Counted from the stretch's first letter, positions 29,814-38,691 are shown. The stretch is DNA of 64,000 bases from Agrobacterium sp. RAC06 (GCF_001713475.1 NZ_CP016499.1:2728001-2792000); one strand, 5' to 3'. Made by a program: numbers and translations. Notes: generated by a model from the letters alone, not told the origin.

Positions 29814-30830
29814 ATGAGCCGCGAAACGCTGAAGACCCTGTTCCACCCCTTCGTCACCGAAACCGTCGCCCTTCCCGAAGCTGGAAGTCGCTACCTGTTT
29901 CTCGGCGCTGAAGCGGGATTTGCCAAGCCCGAGGGCTTTGCCGCCGAACTGACCGTGGTTCAGGATTTCCGCCCGGAATTCCGGCGCCTCGAAGCCAGCC
30001 ACCTCCAGCCCGTCCCGATCGTCGATGGCGAGGGCTACGACGGTGCCCTCATCCTCTGCGGCAAGCACAAGGGCGTCAACGAGGACCGCGTTGCCGAAGC
30101 GCTGCGGCGGGTGAAAGCCGGCGGGATGATCCTGGTTGCAGGCGCCAAGGAAGACGGCATTCTGCCGCTGCGCAAGCAGCTGGACCGGCTCGGCCTTTCG
30201 CCGGAATCCATGCCGAAATACCACGGCGTCGTCGTCTGGTTCAGCACGCCCGAGGATTCCTCGGCAATCGTTTCGACGCTTTCCGCCAAGCCGGTCACGG
30301 TCGACGGACGTTTCGAGACGCGCTCCGGTCTCTTCTCACATGCCCATGCCGACGAAGGCTCCGAACTGCTCGCGAGCCGCCTGCCGACGGCCTTCGACGG
30401 CAATGCGGCCGATTTCGGCGCTGGCTGGGGATATCTCTCGGTCATGCTGGCTGACGCTTCGCCCCGTACCAATCGCATCGATCTTTTCGAAGCGAGCCAC
30501 GAGGCACTCGAGCATGCCAAGCGCAATCTGGCGCGCAACTGCCCTGATCTGACGACACGGTTTTTCTGGCAGGATCTCGGCAACGAGCCGCCGAAGGAAA
30601 AATACGACCTCGTCATCATGAACCCGCCCTTCCATGAGGGTCATGCCGCCGAGCCGTCTATCGGCGCTGCGATGATAAAAGCTGCAGCGGATTCGCTGCG
30701 CGGCGGCGGCGATCTTCTGATGGTGGCGAACCGGGGCCTGCCCTATGAGCCTGTCCTGGCTCAGCATTTCAAGCAGCATGGCGAAGTCTGCCGAAATGCT
30801 CGCTTTAAGGTCCTCTGGGCAAAGCGCTGA
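29814..30830 (+). CDS. RsmC-like class I SAM-dependent methyltransferase
   Basis: A 338-residue protein with a degenerate N-terminal methyltransferase-like half and a catalytic C-terminal half, the RsmC/RlmG architecture. In the second half the SAM motif is seen as AADFGAGWGYLSVML near residue 200, and the N6/N2-guanine type catalytic motif as MNPPFHEG near residue 270. By similarity it would methylate a guanine in 16S rRNA (G1207 type); that target is inference. It follows the pnp terminator, so it probably has its own promoter or relies on read-through. Confidence 0.85.
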   Translation: MSRETLKTLFHPFVTETVALPEAGSRYLFLGAEAGFAKPEGFAAELTVVQDFRPEFRRLEASHLQPVPIVDGEGYDGALILCGKHKGVNEDRVAEALRRVKAGGMILVAGAKEDGILPLRKQLDRLGLSPESMPKYHGVVVWFSTPEDSSAIVSTLSAKPVTVDGRFETRSGLFSHAHADEGSELLASRLPTAFDGNAADFGAGWGYLSVMLADASPRTNRIDLFEASHEALEHAKRNLARNCPDLTTRFFWQDLGNEPPKEKYDLVIMNPPFHEGHAAEPSIGAAMIKAAADSLRGGGDLLMVANRGLPYEPVLAQHFKQHGEVCRNARFKVLWAKR

Positions 30831-30907
30831 TGCCAAAGCGATCGTGATCGGGAGCGGGCGGCCTTAGACTACGCGCCCCTCGACTCCGGATCGCACCTAC
30901 CTTAGCA

Positions 30908-30938
30908 TCTGGCGCCATAAGCTTCACTTCTGGCGCCA
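30908..30938 (+). promoter_or_regulatory. Direct-repeat operator upstream of the araC-type gene
   Basis: The 10-mer TCTGGCGCCA occurs twice, at 30908-30917 and 30929-30938, exactly 21 bp (two helical turns) apart and ending 8 bp before the regulator's start. Each copy contains the palindrome TGGCGCCA. Same-face direct repeats with this spacing are how AraC-family dimers bind DNA, so autoregulation is likely. This is inference from spacing and position. Confidence 0.6.
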
Positions 30939-30946
30939 GCGGTCTC

Positions 30947-31969
30947 ATGCCTTCTCGGAATCTCACCGATGAATTGACCACCGTGGCCGGCCTCGCCTCA
31001 GCGGTGGTCGAGCATGCCCAGTCCTATGGCATCGACATAAAGCCCATTTGCAAGGCGCTGGAGATCGATCCGGAGATTTTCCAGAGCCTCACTGCGCGCA
31101 TCAGCCTCGACCGCCTGTGCAGGCTCCTGGAGACCTGCGCGCTCCTGTCCGACGATGAGGCATTCGCGCTTACAAGCATCACGCGATATGAGGCAGGCTC
31201 GACCGGTCCGTTCGGATATGGATTGATGGCCGCGCCGACAGGGCTGGATTTCGTCCAGTTTCTCGACGACCACATCCAGTATGCCACCCAGACCAGCTAT
31301 TCCAAGCTTACGCTTGGCGACCGAGGCGCGTATATCGCCTGGACCTTCGCTCCCATCATCGTAAAACGCGACCAGTATGTCGATATGTCGGTCGGGCTGG
31401 TGATGCAACGAGCCCAGGCGTTTGCCACCAGCGACAGTATCGAGGTACAACTGGAAAGACCGGCTCCCCGCAATCACAAGCCCTTTCGACAATTGCTGTC
31501 GCGACGCGTCAGTTTCGGGGCGCGCGTGAACTGCGTGCATTTCCCGCCAAGCTTCCTTCAAGCCCAGAATCCCACGGGCGACCGCAGGCTTTTTGAACTG
31601 ATGGATCTGCAGTGTCGGAGCCTGAGGCCACCGACGCCGGAGAAAAGCGCCGACTTCCTCGACCAGGTCCGTCGCTACCTGCTGCTGCACGTGTCGGATG
31701 ACGATTATCCGCTCGCCGAGATCGCACCCTATTTCGGCTTGTCGGAGAGAACGTTCCAGCGCCGTCTGGCGGGTCACGGGACGAGCCTCAACGAGCTGCG
31801 GGATCAGATCCGCAAGGAAGTCAGCTTCAATCTGCTGACCGAAAGTGAACTGCCGATTTCGGAAATCTGCTACCGGCTCGGCTATTCCGCGCCGAGCGCT
31901 TTCACGCGCTCGGTCACGCGATGGTTCGGCACCACACCAACGGAAGTGCGGGAGCGGAAGTCGGCATGA
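30947..31969 (+). CDS. AraC-family transcriptional regulator (OruR/ArgR-like architecture)
   Basis: A 340-residue regulator with an N-terminal Arabinose_bd-type ligand domain (about residues 15-200; contains GIDIKPICKALEID and GPFGYGLMAAPT) and a C-terminal double HTH. The first HTH has DYPLAEIAPYFGLSERTFQRRL near residue 250, and the second ends ICYRLGYSAPSAFTRSVTRWFG. The ligand is unknown. It occupies the position where relatives, from memory, carry fabI downstream of fabB, and it has a repeat operator in front. The neighbouring LuxR-type gene follows after 208 bp. Confidence 0.88.
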   Translation: MPSRNLTDELTTVAGLASAVVEHAQSYGIDIKPICKALEIDPEIFQSLTARISLDRLCRLLETCALLSDDEAFALTSITRYEAGSTGPFGYGLMAAPTGLDFVQFLDDHIQYATQTSYSKLTLGDRGAYIAWTFAPIIVKRDQYVDMSVGLVMQRAQAFATSDSIEVQLERPAPRNHKPFRQLLSRRVSFGARVNCVHFPPSFLQAQNPTGDRRLFELMDLQCRSLRPPTPEKSADFLDQVRRYLLLHVSDDDYPLAEIAPYFGLSERTFQRRLAGHGTSLNELRDQIRKEVSFNLLTESELPISEICYRLGYSAPSAFTRSVTRWFGTTPTEVRERKSA

Positions 31970-32177
31970 GAGCTTCAGAAACTTGACAAGTGCAGAGTGA
32001 TCCGGCGTAATCAGGCTATCAAAGCGCTTGGAGCGCTGAATTTCTCTTCTTTTAGCGTGTTCGGATAAGCGGTTGGCGTGCGATGTCAACGACGCAGGTC
32101 CGGCAGAATGCTATGAGCGCCGCCTGACGACCTGATGGATATCAAGTCGACCTTTCTCCAGTGCGGCAACAAAAATC

Positions 32178-32441
32178 ATGAAAACCGATACCAAACGGGC
32201 AATCGGAAGATCGCCTGCTATTTCGATCCTTTCGGATCGGGAAATCCTCTGCTTGCAGCTCGTTGCCGAAGGCATGCGGTCGGACGAGGCGGCGAATGCG
32301 CTCGTGCTGTCACGGGAAGAGGTGAACCAGGCTCTGGTCAGCGCTCAAGATAAGCTTGAAGCGAGCAATCTGATGCATGCGGTGAGCCTCGCCATGCTGA
32401 TCGGCGTCATTGACCATACCGATCCTCATCAACCGAAGTAA
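32178..32441 (+). CDS. Orphan LuxR/GerE-type helix-turn-helix protein
   Basis: An 87-residue protein consisting almost only of a LuxR-type HTH: LSDREILCLQLVAEGMRS (about residues 18-35) followed by DEAANALVLSREEVNQAL and a dimerisation-like helix with DKLEASNLMHAVSLAM. It has no receiver or autoinducer domain. It may be a small stand-alone DNA-binding regulator or a remnant of a larger one. No strong Shine-Dalgarno precedes the ATG at 32178. A good terminator follows, which argues that it is transcribed. Confidence 0.6.
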   Translation: MKTDTKRAIGRSPAISILSDREILCLQLVAEGMRSDEAANALVLSREEVNQALVSAQDKLEASNLMHAVSLAMLIGVIDHTDPHQPK

Positions 32442-32479
32442 GCCGTACTCCCACGGCTGGCGGACCACTTCGGATGAAC

Positions 32480-32510
32480 GCCTGGCGCGGCAACGCGCCA
32501 GGCTTTTTTT
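32480..32510 (+). terminator. Rho-independent terminator after the LuxR-type gene
   Basis: A perfect 10-bp stem GCCTGGCGCG / CGCGCCAGGC with a GCAA loop is followed by seven T residues. It lies between the convergent LuxR-type gene and fabB and points to the plus strand. Confidence 0.88.
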
Positions 32511-32528
32511 ATTCTGACGTCTCGACGA

Positions 32529-33752
32529 TCAGCCTTGATGGCGCTGGAAGACCAGCGTCGCGTTGGTACCGCCGAAGCCGAAGGAATTCGACAGCACGGT
32601 ATCGATCTTTGCGTTGTCGATGCGCTTGCGAACAACCGGCACACCTTCGAACTCGGGATCGAGTTCGGTGATGTGCGCGCTTTCGCCGATGAAGCCGGCC
32701 TGCATCATCAGGAGACCATAGATCGATTCCTGCACGCCGGCAGCACCGAGTGAGTGACCGGTTAGCGACTTGGTCGACTGGATATGCGGGATCTTGTCGC
32801 CGAAGACTTCGCGGATTGCGCCGATTTCCTTGCTATCACCCACCGGCGTCGAAGTGCCATGGGTGTTGATGTAATCGACATCGCCCTTCACAGTCGACAG
32901 GGCCTGGCGCATGCAGCGGATCGCGCCTTCGCCCGAGGGAGCGACCATGTCGTAGCCGTCGGAGGTGGCACCATAGCCGACGACCTCGGCATAGATCTTG
33001 GCGCCGCGGGCCTTGGCATGCTCGAGCTCTTCGAGGACCAGAACGCCAGCGCCGCCGGCGATGACGAAGCCGTCACGCGAGACGTCATAGGCGCGCGAGG
33101 CGGTCGAAGGTGTGTCGTTGTACTTCGACGACATGGCGCCCATAGCATCGAACAGGCTGGACATCGTCCAGTCGAGATCTTCGTGGCCGCCAGCAAAGAC
33201 CATGTCCTGCTTGCCCCACTGGATCATCTCATAGGCGTTGCCGATGCAGTGCGCCGAGGTCGAGCAGGCGGACGAGATCGAGTAGTTGACGCCGTGCAGC
33301 TTGAACCAGGTGGCAAGCGTTGCGGATGCCGTCGACGACATCGCCTTCGGAACGGCAAAGGGGCCGATGCGTTTCGGGCTGTTGTTCTGGCGGACGATAT
33401 CGGCAGCTTCGACGATCTGCTTGGTCGACGGACCACCGGAGCCCATGATGATGCCGACGCGCTCATTCTGCTGATAATCGGCCTCTTCGAGACCGGCATC
33501 GGCGATGGCCTGCTTCATGGCCACATGGTTCCAGGCACCGCCCTGGGACAGGAAACGCATGGCACGACGGTCAACCAGATCGGTCGGGTCCAAACCGGGC
33601 TTGCCCCAGACCTGGCACTTGAAGCCGTGTTCGGCGAAATCGGGAGAAAAGGTGATGCCCGACTTGGCGTCGCGCAGCGATGCTGTGACTTCGGCGGCAT
33701 CGGCACCGATGGAGGACACGATGCCAAGACCTGTTACTACAACCCGTCTCAT
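32529..33752 (-). CDS. fabB: Beta-ketoacyl-ACP synthase (FabB type)
   Basis: A condensing enzyme for fatty acid elongation, including unsaturated chains when paired with FabA. The 407-residue protein has the active-site Cys in [13 protein letters not shown] near residue 165 and the two catalytic His in [11 protein letters not shown] near 300 and TGHSLGAAG near 336. The C-terminal SFGFGGTNA is present. FabB rather than FabF is inferred from its place 44 bp downstream of fabA in one operon. The fabI that often follows in rhizobia is not here. Confidence 0.92.
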   Translation of the reverse strand: MRRVVVTGLGIVSSIGADAAEVTASLRDAKSGITFSPDFAEHGFKCQVWGKPGLDPTDLVDRRAMRFLSQGGAWNHVAMKQAIADAGLEEADYQQNERVGIIMGSGGPSTKQIVEAADIVRQNNSPKRIGPFAVPKAMSSTASATLATWFKLHGVNYSISSACSTSAHCIGNAYEMIQWGKQDMVFAGGHEDLDWTMSSLFDAMGAMSSKYNDTPSTASRAYDVSRDGFVIAGGAGVLVLEELEHAKARGAKIYAEVVGYGATSDGYDMVAPSGEGAIRCMRQALSTVKGDVDYINTHGTSTPVGDSKEIGAIREVFGDKIPHIQSTKSLTGHSLGAAGVQESIYGLLMMQAGFIGESAHITELDPEFEGVPVVRKRIDNAKIDTVLSNSFGFGGTNATLVFQRHQG

Positions 33753-33796
33753 CTCTCAGACCTTCTTTATAAACTTCAGGTGCGGACCGGGCCGGT

Positions 33797-34312
33797 TCAG
33801 GCCGCCTTGTCCTTCGACAGACCGACGCGCAGGTCGGATGCCTGGTAGATAGTTTCGCCATCGGCCTTTAACCAGCCATCGGCCGTGCCGAGCACCAGGC
33901 GACCGCGCATGACGCGCTTGAAGTCGATGCCGTATTCGAGAAGTTTCGTCTCGGGGCGCACCATGCCCTTGAACTTCACTTCGCCCGTTGACAGCGCCAT
34001 GCCGCGGCCGGGTTCTCCCAGCCAGCCGAGGAAGAAGCCGGTCAGCTGCCACATGCCGTCGAGGCCAAGGCAGCCCGGCATGATGGGGTTGCCCTGGAAA
34101 TGGCAGGGGAAATACCAATCATCGGGACGGACATCGTATTCGGCACGAATATAGCCCTTGTCGAAGGCACCGCCGGTTTCGGAAATGTCTGTGATCCGGT
34201 GCACCATCAGCATGGGCGGCAGGGGGAGCTGCGCGTTGCCCTCGCCGAAGAGTTCACCGCGGCCGCAGGCGAGGATTTCGTCGTAGTTATAGCTGGACTG
34301 TCTCGTAACCAT
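33797..34312 (-). CDS. fabA: 3-hydroxydecanoyl-ACP dehydratase/isomerase
   Basis: A 171-residue FabA, which dehydrates 3-hydroxydecanoyl-ACP and isomerises trans-2 to cis-3-decenoyl-ACP, starting anaerobic unsaturated fatty acid synthesis. The catalytic His is in [19 protein letters not shown] near residues 68-86, with the Asp in the same stretch. The length matches E. coli FabA. The ATG at 34312 ([13 protein letters not shown]) is preferred over a frame opening at 34375. It is divergent from irr. Confidence 0.95.
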   Translation of the reverse strand: MVTRQSSYNYDEILACGRGELFGEGNAQLPLPPMLMVHRITDISETGGAFDKGYIRAEYDVRPDDWYFPCHFQGNPIMPGCLGLDGMWQLTGFFLGWLGEPGRGMALSTGEVKFKGMVRPETKLLEYGIDFKRVMRGRLVLGTADGWLKADGETIYQASDLRVGLSKDKAA

Positions 34313-34533
34313 TGTTCTTCTTCTTCCCCCCTCTGCTTCAGATATCCGGGACCCATTAGAGCAAGACGGTGGCAAATTGAAGCCCCGCAGCCGCTCCGCC
34401 GGTTTCCTTAAGGCCTTGCCGGCCTCATCCTCATATCATCGTCGCATACAGGAAGGAAAAGGGCATCACCAGACCCGAAACATCAAAAACCGCCCGACAG
34501 CAGGCGTCACAAGGCTTCTCGTTACCGTATCTA

Positions 34534-34562
34534 TTGAAAGAGCCTGATTTTGCAGCTATATC
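34534..34562 (+). promoter_or_regulatory. Putative sigma-70-type promoter of irr
   Basis: TTGAAA at 34534-34539 and TATATC at 34557-34562 are 17 bp apart, close to the alphaproteobacterial housekeeping consensus. Transcription would begin ~15 bases before the irr start codon. No clear iron-control element was recognised nearby. Confidence 0.5.
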
Positions 34563-34583
34563 CACACGTGTGGAAGCTCATGC

Positions 34584-35033
34584 ATGCCACGCAACGACTG
34601 GAGTGCGTCTTTGACGATGGCAACCTGCCAAACGGGTATCGAATTGAAACTGCGCCGCTCGGGCCTTCGCCCGACGAAGCAGCGTATTGCGCTGGCCGGC
34701 CTGCTGTTCGCAAAGGGTGACCGCCACCTGACCGTCGAAGAACTGCACGAAGAGGCGATCTCCGCCGATTTTCCCGTCTCGCTTGCGACCGTCTACAACA
34801 CGCTGCACCAGTTCACCGAAGCAGGGCTGATCCGTGTTCTCGCGGTTGAAAGCTCCAAGACCTATTTCGACACGAACGTGTCCGACCATCACCATTTCTT
34901 CGTCGAAGGCGAGAACAAGGTGCTGGACATCCCGGTCAACAACATCAGCATCGACAATCTGCCGCCACCGCCGGAAGGCATGGAAATCGCGCATGTCGAC
35001 GTTGTGATCCGGCTGCGCCCCAAGCAGGGCTGA
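34584..35033 (+). CDS. irr: Iron response regulator Irr (Fur family)
   Basis: A 149-residue Fur-family repressor/activator that in rhizobia controls haem synthesis and iron storage genes in response to haem status. The winged-helix region shows LRPTKQRIALAGLLF and SLATVYNTLHQF (about residues 28-42 and 65-77). The Irr hallmark HHH cluster is in VSDHHHFFVEGE near residue 100. The N-terminal haem-regulatory Cys-Pro motif of Bradyrhizobium Irr is absent, as in other Rhizobiaceae. It is divergent from fabA. Confidence 0.93.
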   Translation: MPRNDWSASLTMATCQTGIELKLRRSGLRPTKQRIALAGLLFAKGDRHLTVEELHEEAISADFPVSLATVYNTLHQFTEAGLIRVLAVESSKTYFDTNVSDHHHFFVEGENKVLDIPVNNISIDNLPPPPEGMEIAHVDVVIRLRPKQG

Positions 35034-35051
35034 TCTCTCCCTCGCCTCGCC

Positions 35052-35687
35052 TCACATGACTTCATCCGGATGCCGGCCCGGCTTGTGTTTGTAGGTCGGA
35101 AACGTCCATCCGAAGTACAGCGCGCCGCCTCTGAGCGCAAACGCTGCCAACGCTCCGATCGCGGAGGCTGCATAAAGCGGCATGCCGAACTCGTTCGCCG
35201 CCGTGAAGACCGCCGCACCGACCAGAGCTGCGGTGATGTAGATCTCCGGCCGCAGAAGCACCGAGGGCTCATTGGCCAAGAGATCGCGCAACACACCGCC
35301 GAGGCTTGCCGTCAGGGTTCCCGTCACGATCGCAATTGTCGGGGAACCGGTTGCAGCGAGCCCCTTGGCCGCGCCCATGACGCAATAGGCCGAGAGCCCG
35401 ATGGCATCGAGCCAGATCAACAGGCGATAACGCGATTCGACAAGATGGGCAGTGAAGAATACGACGACGCCGATCGCGCAGCAGATCAGGATGTAATCCG
35501 GATTCAGGACCCAGAACACCGGCACACGACCGAGCACGATGTCGCGCACCGTCCCGCCGCCGAGCCCGGTCACCACCGCGAAGAACAGAAAGCCGATCAT
35601 ATCGAGCTGCTTGCGCGACGCCGCAAGGGCGCCGGTGGCAGCAAACAGGGCAATGCCCGCATAATCGAGATAAGACAGGAGCGACAT
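35052..35687 (-). CDS. TRIC/UPF0126-family membrane channel protein
   Basis: A 211-residue inner-membrane protein with about seven hydrophobic helices in two repeats. Each repeat carries the family's glycine-arginine-aspartate motif: GGGTVRDIVLGRVPVF near residue 55 and LGGVLRDLLANEPSV near residue 140. Structural work on this family shows trimeric monovalent cation channels. The start at 35687 is supported by GAGGAAAGAAG upstream; a frame opening at 35819 is not. It is convergent with irr. Confidence 0.9.
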   Translation of the reverse strand: MSLLSYLDYAGIALFAATGALAASRKQLDMIGFLFFAVVTGLGGGTVRDIVLGRVPVFWVLNPDYILICCAIGVVVFFTAHLVESRYRLLIWLDAIGLSAYCVMGAAKGLAATGSPTIAIVTGTLTASLGGVLRDLLANEPSVLLRPEIYITAALVGAAVFTAANEFGMPLYAASAIGALAAFALRGGALYFGWTFPTYKHKPGRHPDEVM

Positions 35688-35812
35688 GGCTTCTTTCCTC
35701 GCTGGAGCCTCCGGTCCGGGCGAGATTTGCCGCACGCCGTTAAGGGTGAGGCAAGACGCAGCCGCTAGACTTCCCCCTCGTTCAGCACAGATTGCGATCC
35801 GGAGTCCAGACC

Positions 35813-36286
35813 GTGCCATTCCTATTCCGCCTCCTCCTCGTCGTCGCGACCGGCATTTTTGCCGCGCCCGCCTTCGCGCAGCAGGAATTGCTGACCGATC
35901 CCGAGATCTACGAGAAGAACCACTACGCCAAGCGCTGTGATGCCGTGCAGTTTGGCGGTCGTTTCATCGACCGAATCGACATCAACAACGACGGCATCAC
36001 CGACGTCGTCACCAATAGCAGCGAAATCGTCTGCGACGGCGTGCGCGGGCCCGATTGCACGGCCGAAGGATGCCCCTTCAACTTCTATCTTCAGGTGAAG
36101 GAAGGTGGCTACTTCATGATCGCCACGGCGCAGATGTACTCCTACGATTTCATCCAGCGCTTCGGCAACATGGTCTTCATCCTGAAGATGCATCCGCGCT
36201 ATTGCGAGCGGGAAGAGGGCCAGGAGCCTTGCGCGATGACGGTTCGCGTGCGTGGCACCAAATTCCTCACGATCTCGAAAAAGTGA
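35813..36286 (+). CDS. Exported protein of unknown function
   Basis: A 157-residue protein with a clear signal peptide (FLFRLLLVVATGIFAAPAFA, cut before QQE). The mature part has four Cys (RCD, VCDGVRGPDC, AEGC and a later CEREEGQEPC pair), and the aromatic-rich stretch YFMIATAQMYSYDF, consistent with a small disulfide-bonded periplasmic protein. I do not recognise a family. The GTG start at 35813 has GGAG eight bases upstream. It ends 3 bp from the convergent YdcF gene. Confidence 0.7.
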   Translation: MPFLFRLLLVVATGIFAAPAFAQQELLTDPEIYEKNHYAKRCDAVQFGGRFIDRIDINNDGITDVVTNSSEIVCDGVRGPDCTAEGCPFNFYLQVKEGGYFMIATAQMYSYDFIQRFGNMVFILKMHPRYCEREEGQEPCAMTVRVRGTKFLTISKK

Positions 36287-36289
36287 CGT

Positions 36290-37102
36290 TTACGGCGCGG
36301 GAAAGACGTCGTCGATCCTGCCGAGAATTCGATAGGCGGCAAGCCCCACCCACTCGCGGACGGCTGTCGACATCTGCTGCGCGTTCAAGGTCGGCTGCGT
36401 GAAGTCGAGCGCGAAGGACAGATCGCCGGCGGTGCGATAATCGACCGGCCAGGGCGCCACATCCACACCTGCCTTTCGAAACAGCCCGACGGAGCGTGGC
36501 ATGTGGAAGGCAGACGTGATCAGCAGGCATTGCCCCAGATCGCGCTCGGACAGAAGTTCGCGGCTGTTCTTTGCGTTTTCATCGGTATTTCTGGATGTCG
36601 TTTCGGCGATGAGCCGGTCGCGTGATACCCCGAAAGCCTCGAAGAAACGGATCGAGGCCGCAGCATCGCCCTCATAGACGCCACTCAGGGATCCATCGCC
36701 GCCAGACACGAGAACGCTTGCCTCGGGATAGCCGATCGCCAGGCGCAGCGCTTCGACGAAGCGGTCGGCCGCCTGATTGAGATCCACGCCGCCACGGGCT
36801 GTCGTGACTTCGGTCTCGAAGGCACCACCCAGCACGATCATGCAGGATACGTCTGAGGGATCCACCACCGGCCGGGGAAATCGAGCCTCGAGGCTTTGCA
36901 GCAGCACGGAGCCAAGGGTCGTGTAGAGGGTGAGGAACAGAATCAGAAGCGAGAGCGACAGGGCGGCCACGGCCGACCGGAGCCAGCGGAACCAGATCAA
37001 GGCCAGCGCAAGCAGCCCAAGCAGGAAAACGAGCGAGAGCGGCTGGACGGCATTCCAGAACAGCTTTGAAATGACAAACACGCGCGCGCTCCTCACAAAC
37101 AT
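36290..37102 (-). CDS. YdcF/SanA-family (DUF218) membrane protein
   Basis: A 270-residue protein with two N-terminal membrane helices (about residues 22-38 and 42-66) followed by a periplasmic DUF218 domain. The family motifs are CMIVLGGAF near residue 87, VLVSGGDGSL near 130, TSRNTDENAKNS near 167 and LITSAFHMPRS near 190. Relatives (ElyC, SanA) affect envelope integrity and lipid-carrier use. The biochemical activity is unproven. Confidence 0.88.
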   Translation of the reverse strand: MFVRSARVFVISKLFWNAVQPLSLVFLLGLLALALIWFRWLRSAVAALSLSLLILFLTLYTTLGSVLLQSLEARFPRPVVDPSDVSCMIVLGGAFETEVTTARGGVDLNQAADRFVEALRLAIGYPEASVLVSGGDGSLSGVYEGDAAASIRFFEAFGVSRDRLIAETTSRNTDENAKNSRELLSERDLGQCLLITSAFHMPRSVGLFRKAGVDVAPWPVDYRTAGDLSFALDFTQPTLNAQQMSTAVREWVGLAAYRILGRIDDVFPAP

Positions 37103-37220
37103 CTCAGGCCGTTGCGCGAGTTCCCCGCCCTAAGGGGAGGAAAGCTTCGCTCAAGCAGGCGTTACTAAACCCTCGTCCCACTGTCACCCATTTCGATTCT
37201 AAATTTTCCGGGAGGAAACC

Positions 37221-37418
37221 ATGCGATTTGCCATCGACACCGTGGACGACTCCGGCAATGACCGTCTCTATATCGGCACGCCCGTTCATGTCAGCGGCGA
37301 CAAGCTGCACCTGAAGCTTCGCGACGGAGAGGTGAAGCTCGAGATCCGCAAGATCATCGACTGGTTCCAGATCGATCTCTCGGAGAGCGGCGAGCGGGTG
37401 GAATTGTTTCGGCGGTGA
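37221..37418 (+). CDS. Small conserved-looking protein, unknown function
   Basis: A 65-residue protein rich in charged residues with alternating beta-like stretches (LYIGTPVHVSGDKLHLKL, then KLEIRKIIDWFQIDL). The Shine-Dalgarno GGGAGGAAACC directly before the ATG is very strong, which supports a real gene. No domain was recognised. It sits between the YdcF gene and the accessory TIR gene. Confidence 0.65.
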   Translation: MRFAIDTVDDSGNDRLYIGTPVHVSGDKLHLKLRDGEVKLEIRKIIDWFQIDLSESGERVELFRR

Positions 37419-37461
37419 GGACTAACCACTTAGATCTGTGACCCTGCGGATCTCCGAAGAG

Positions 37462-38331
37462 CTACGCCATGACCACATTCCAGTCTATCAAATAGCCAGC
37501 AGCCTGAAGCTCCTTCGACAGGGCAACCTTCCAGCCACCTCCACCGTCGAACGCCGTATAGATCACGCCATCAAAGTCGCTCGGGGTTTCCACATCGCCC
37601 TTCTTGAGGGCTGCAACGCGCTCGGGTCCCAATGCACCCAGAAAGAACCCGAGCTCCAAGATAACGTTCTGTCGGGCGCGGTGCTGGCCTCCAGTTGTCT
37701 CGTCGTCTGGCGAGAGGAGCACCACTGCAAAGCCTACATCCTTGGCCTCCTCCCGAAACTTCTGGATGATGGTACGGCCACGGTTGGGCTGCTCGTGCAG
37801 AATGATAGCGTCAAACCCAATAGACCCAAGAAAGCGCGCCACGCCCTCCTTCATGCCGTCATCATGGCCATGCACGATGAAGACCGTGCGGGAGGTAATA
37901 TCTAAGGTGCGCGCCGGGGTGGCTCCGACCGGTGCCGTCTGAGCCTCATCCGTTGGAAAGTCCTCAAGGCGCTCCGTCAGGAAGGCGATTGCACTCTCAA
38001 TCAACTGGATCGATTTGACCCTCTCCCTTGTGAGGGCCGTGATGACCTCGTGCGAAGACACTGGCCCAGCCATCGAGATGGGGTAGTTGAAGAACGCAGC
38101 CATATAGTACCGATCATGCTCCATGGTCCCTGCGCCAAACACCTCAACCATAGTCGCTTCAATAGCTGTGCGTAATGGTCGGGTTGTAGCGCTAGGATCA
38201 CGAGGATCAACGGCGGTCGGATCGAACTGCTCAACTTCTTTTCGGCGCTGCTCAAGCCGCTTGATGCCACGCTCAATCTTCGCCCTCGTAAACTGGGCTG
38301 GCTGGTGGTCGGACGTTGGGCGGTGGGCCAA
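37462..38331 (-). CDS. Stand-alone TIR-like (Cap12/Pycsar-effector type) nucleotide-binding protein
   Basis: A 289-residue protein with a helical N-terminal domain (about residues 15-125, with RLEQRRKEVEQFDP and VFGAGTMEHDRYYMAAFF) and a C-terminal TIR-like domain (148-289). The TIR part is textbook for the PF10137 family: TVFIVHGHDDGMKEGVARFL, LHEQPNRGRTIIQKF, FAVVLLSPDD and RARQNVILELGFFLGALG, whose Glu (226) is the expected NAD-cleaving residue. In CBASS and Pycsar such domains cleave NAD when triggered by cyclic nucleotides. No cyclase is adjacent. The TTG start at 38331 has AGGAG seven bases upstream; a GTG at 38421 is possible. It is less GC-rich than its neighbours and sits next to tRNA-Ala. 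Confidence 0.85.
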   Translation of the reverse strand: MAHRPTSDHQPAQFTRAKIERGIKRLEQRRKEVEQFDPTAVDPRDPSATTRPLRTAIEATMVEVFGAGTMEHDRYYMAAFFNYPISMAGPVSSHEVITALTRERVKSIQLIESAIAFLTERLEDFPTDEAQTAPVGATPARTLDITSRTVFIVHGHDDGMKEGVARFLGSIGFDAIILHEQPNRGRTIIQKFREEAKDVGFAVVLLSPDDETTGGQHRARQNVILELGFFLGALGPERVAALKKGDVETPSDFDGVIYTAFDGGGGWKVALSKELQAAGYLIDWNVVMA

Positions 38332-38476
38332 ATCTGCTCTCCTGGTTGCGGATAAGCAATTTGCACCACAAAAATGCACTGAGTCGCTAGGCAGACTCTG
38401 TGCGTTTCCCGAGGAGTCCACAAAGCAAGATCCCGCAACACACTCAGAATCAAAGTCATTTATGTATCGGAAAATT

Positions 38477-38552
<76 letters not shown>

Positions 38553-38654
38553 ATCAGGGTACCGGGTTTATTCCGGCTCCGGGAACCCGTTTGGAAGCAC
38601 CGCTTCCGTCGGGGTGGCGGCTTGATACTTCCGGTAATCGGAGATGGCAAGCCG

Positions 38655-38691
38655 AAAAATGAAAGCCCGGGCATTTTTTTAGGCCCGGGCT
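38655..38691 (-). terminator. Rho-independent terminator of the TIGR02300 gene
   Basis: On the minus strand the perfect 9-bp stem AGCCCGGGC / GCCCGGGCT, with an A-rich loop, is followed by TTCATTTTTC. It starts 17 bases after the stop of the acidic protein gene. Confidence 0.75.

Noticed and set aside
27425..29857. An 810-codon open frame antisense to pnp
   Set aside because: It mirrors the GC-biased third positions of the strongly expressed pnp gene and has no recognisable domain.
37419..38476. A tRNA-type att duplication flanking the TIR gene
   Set aside because: No repeat of the tRNA-Ala 3' end was found at the left edge near 37419-37461, and there is no integrase, so integration by a classical tRNA island is not demonstrated.
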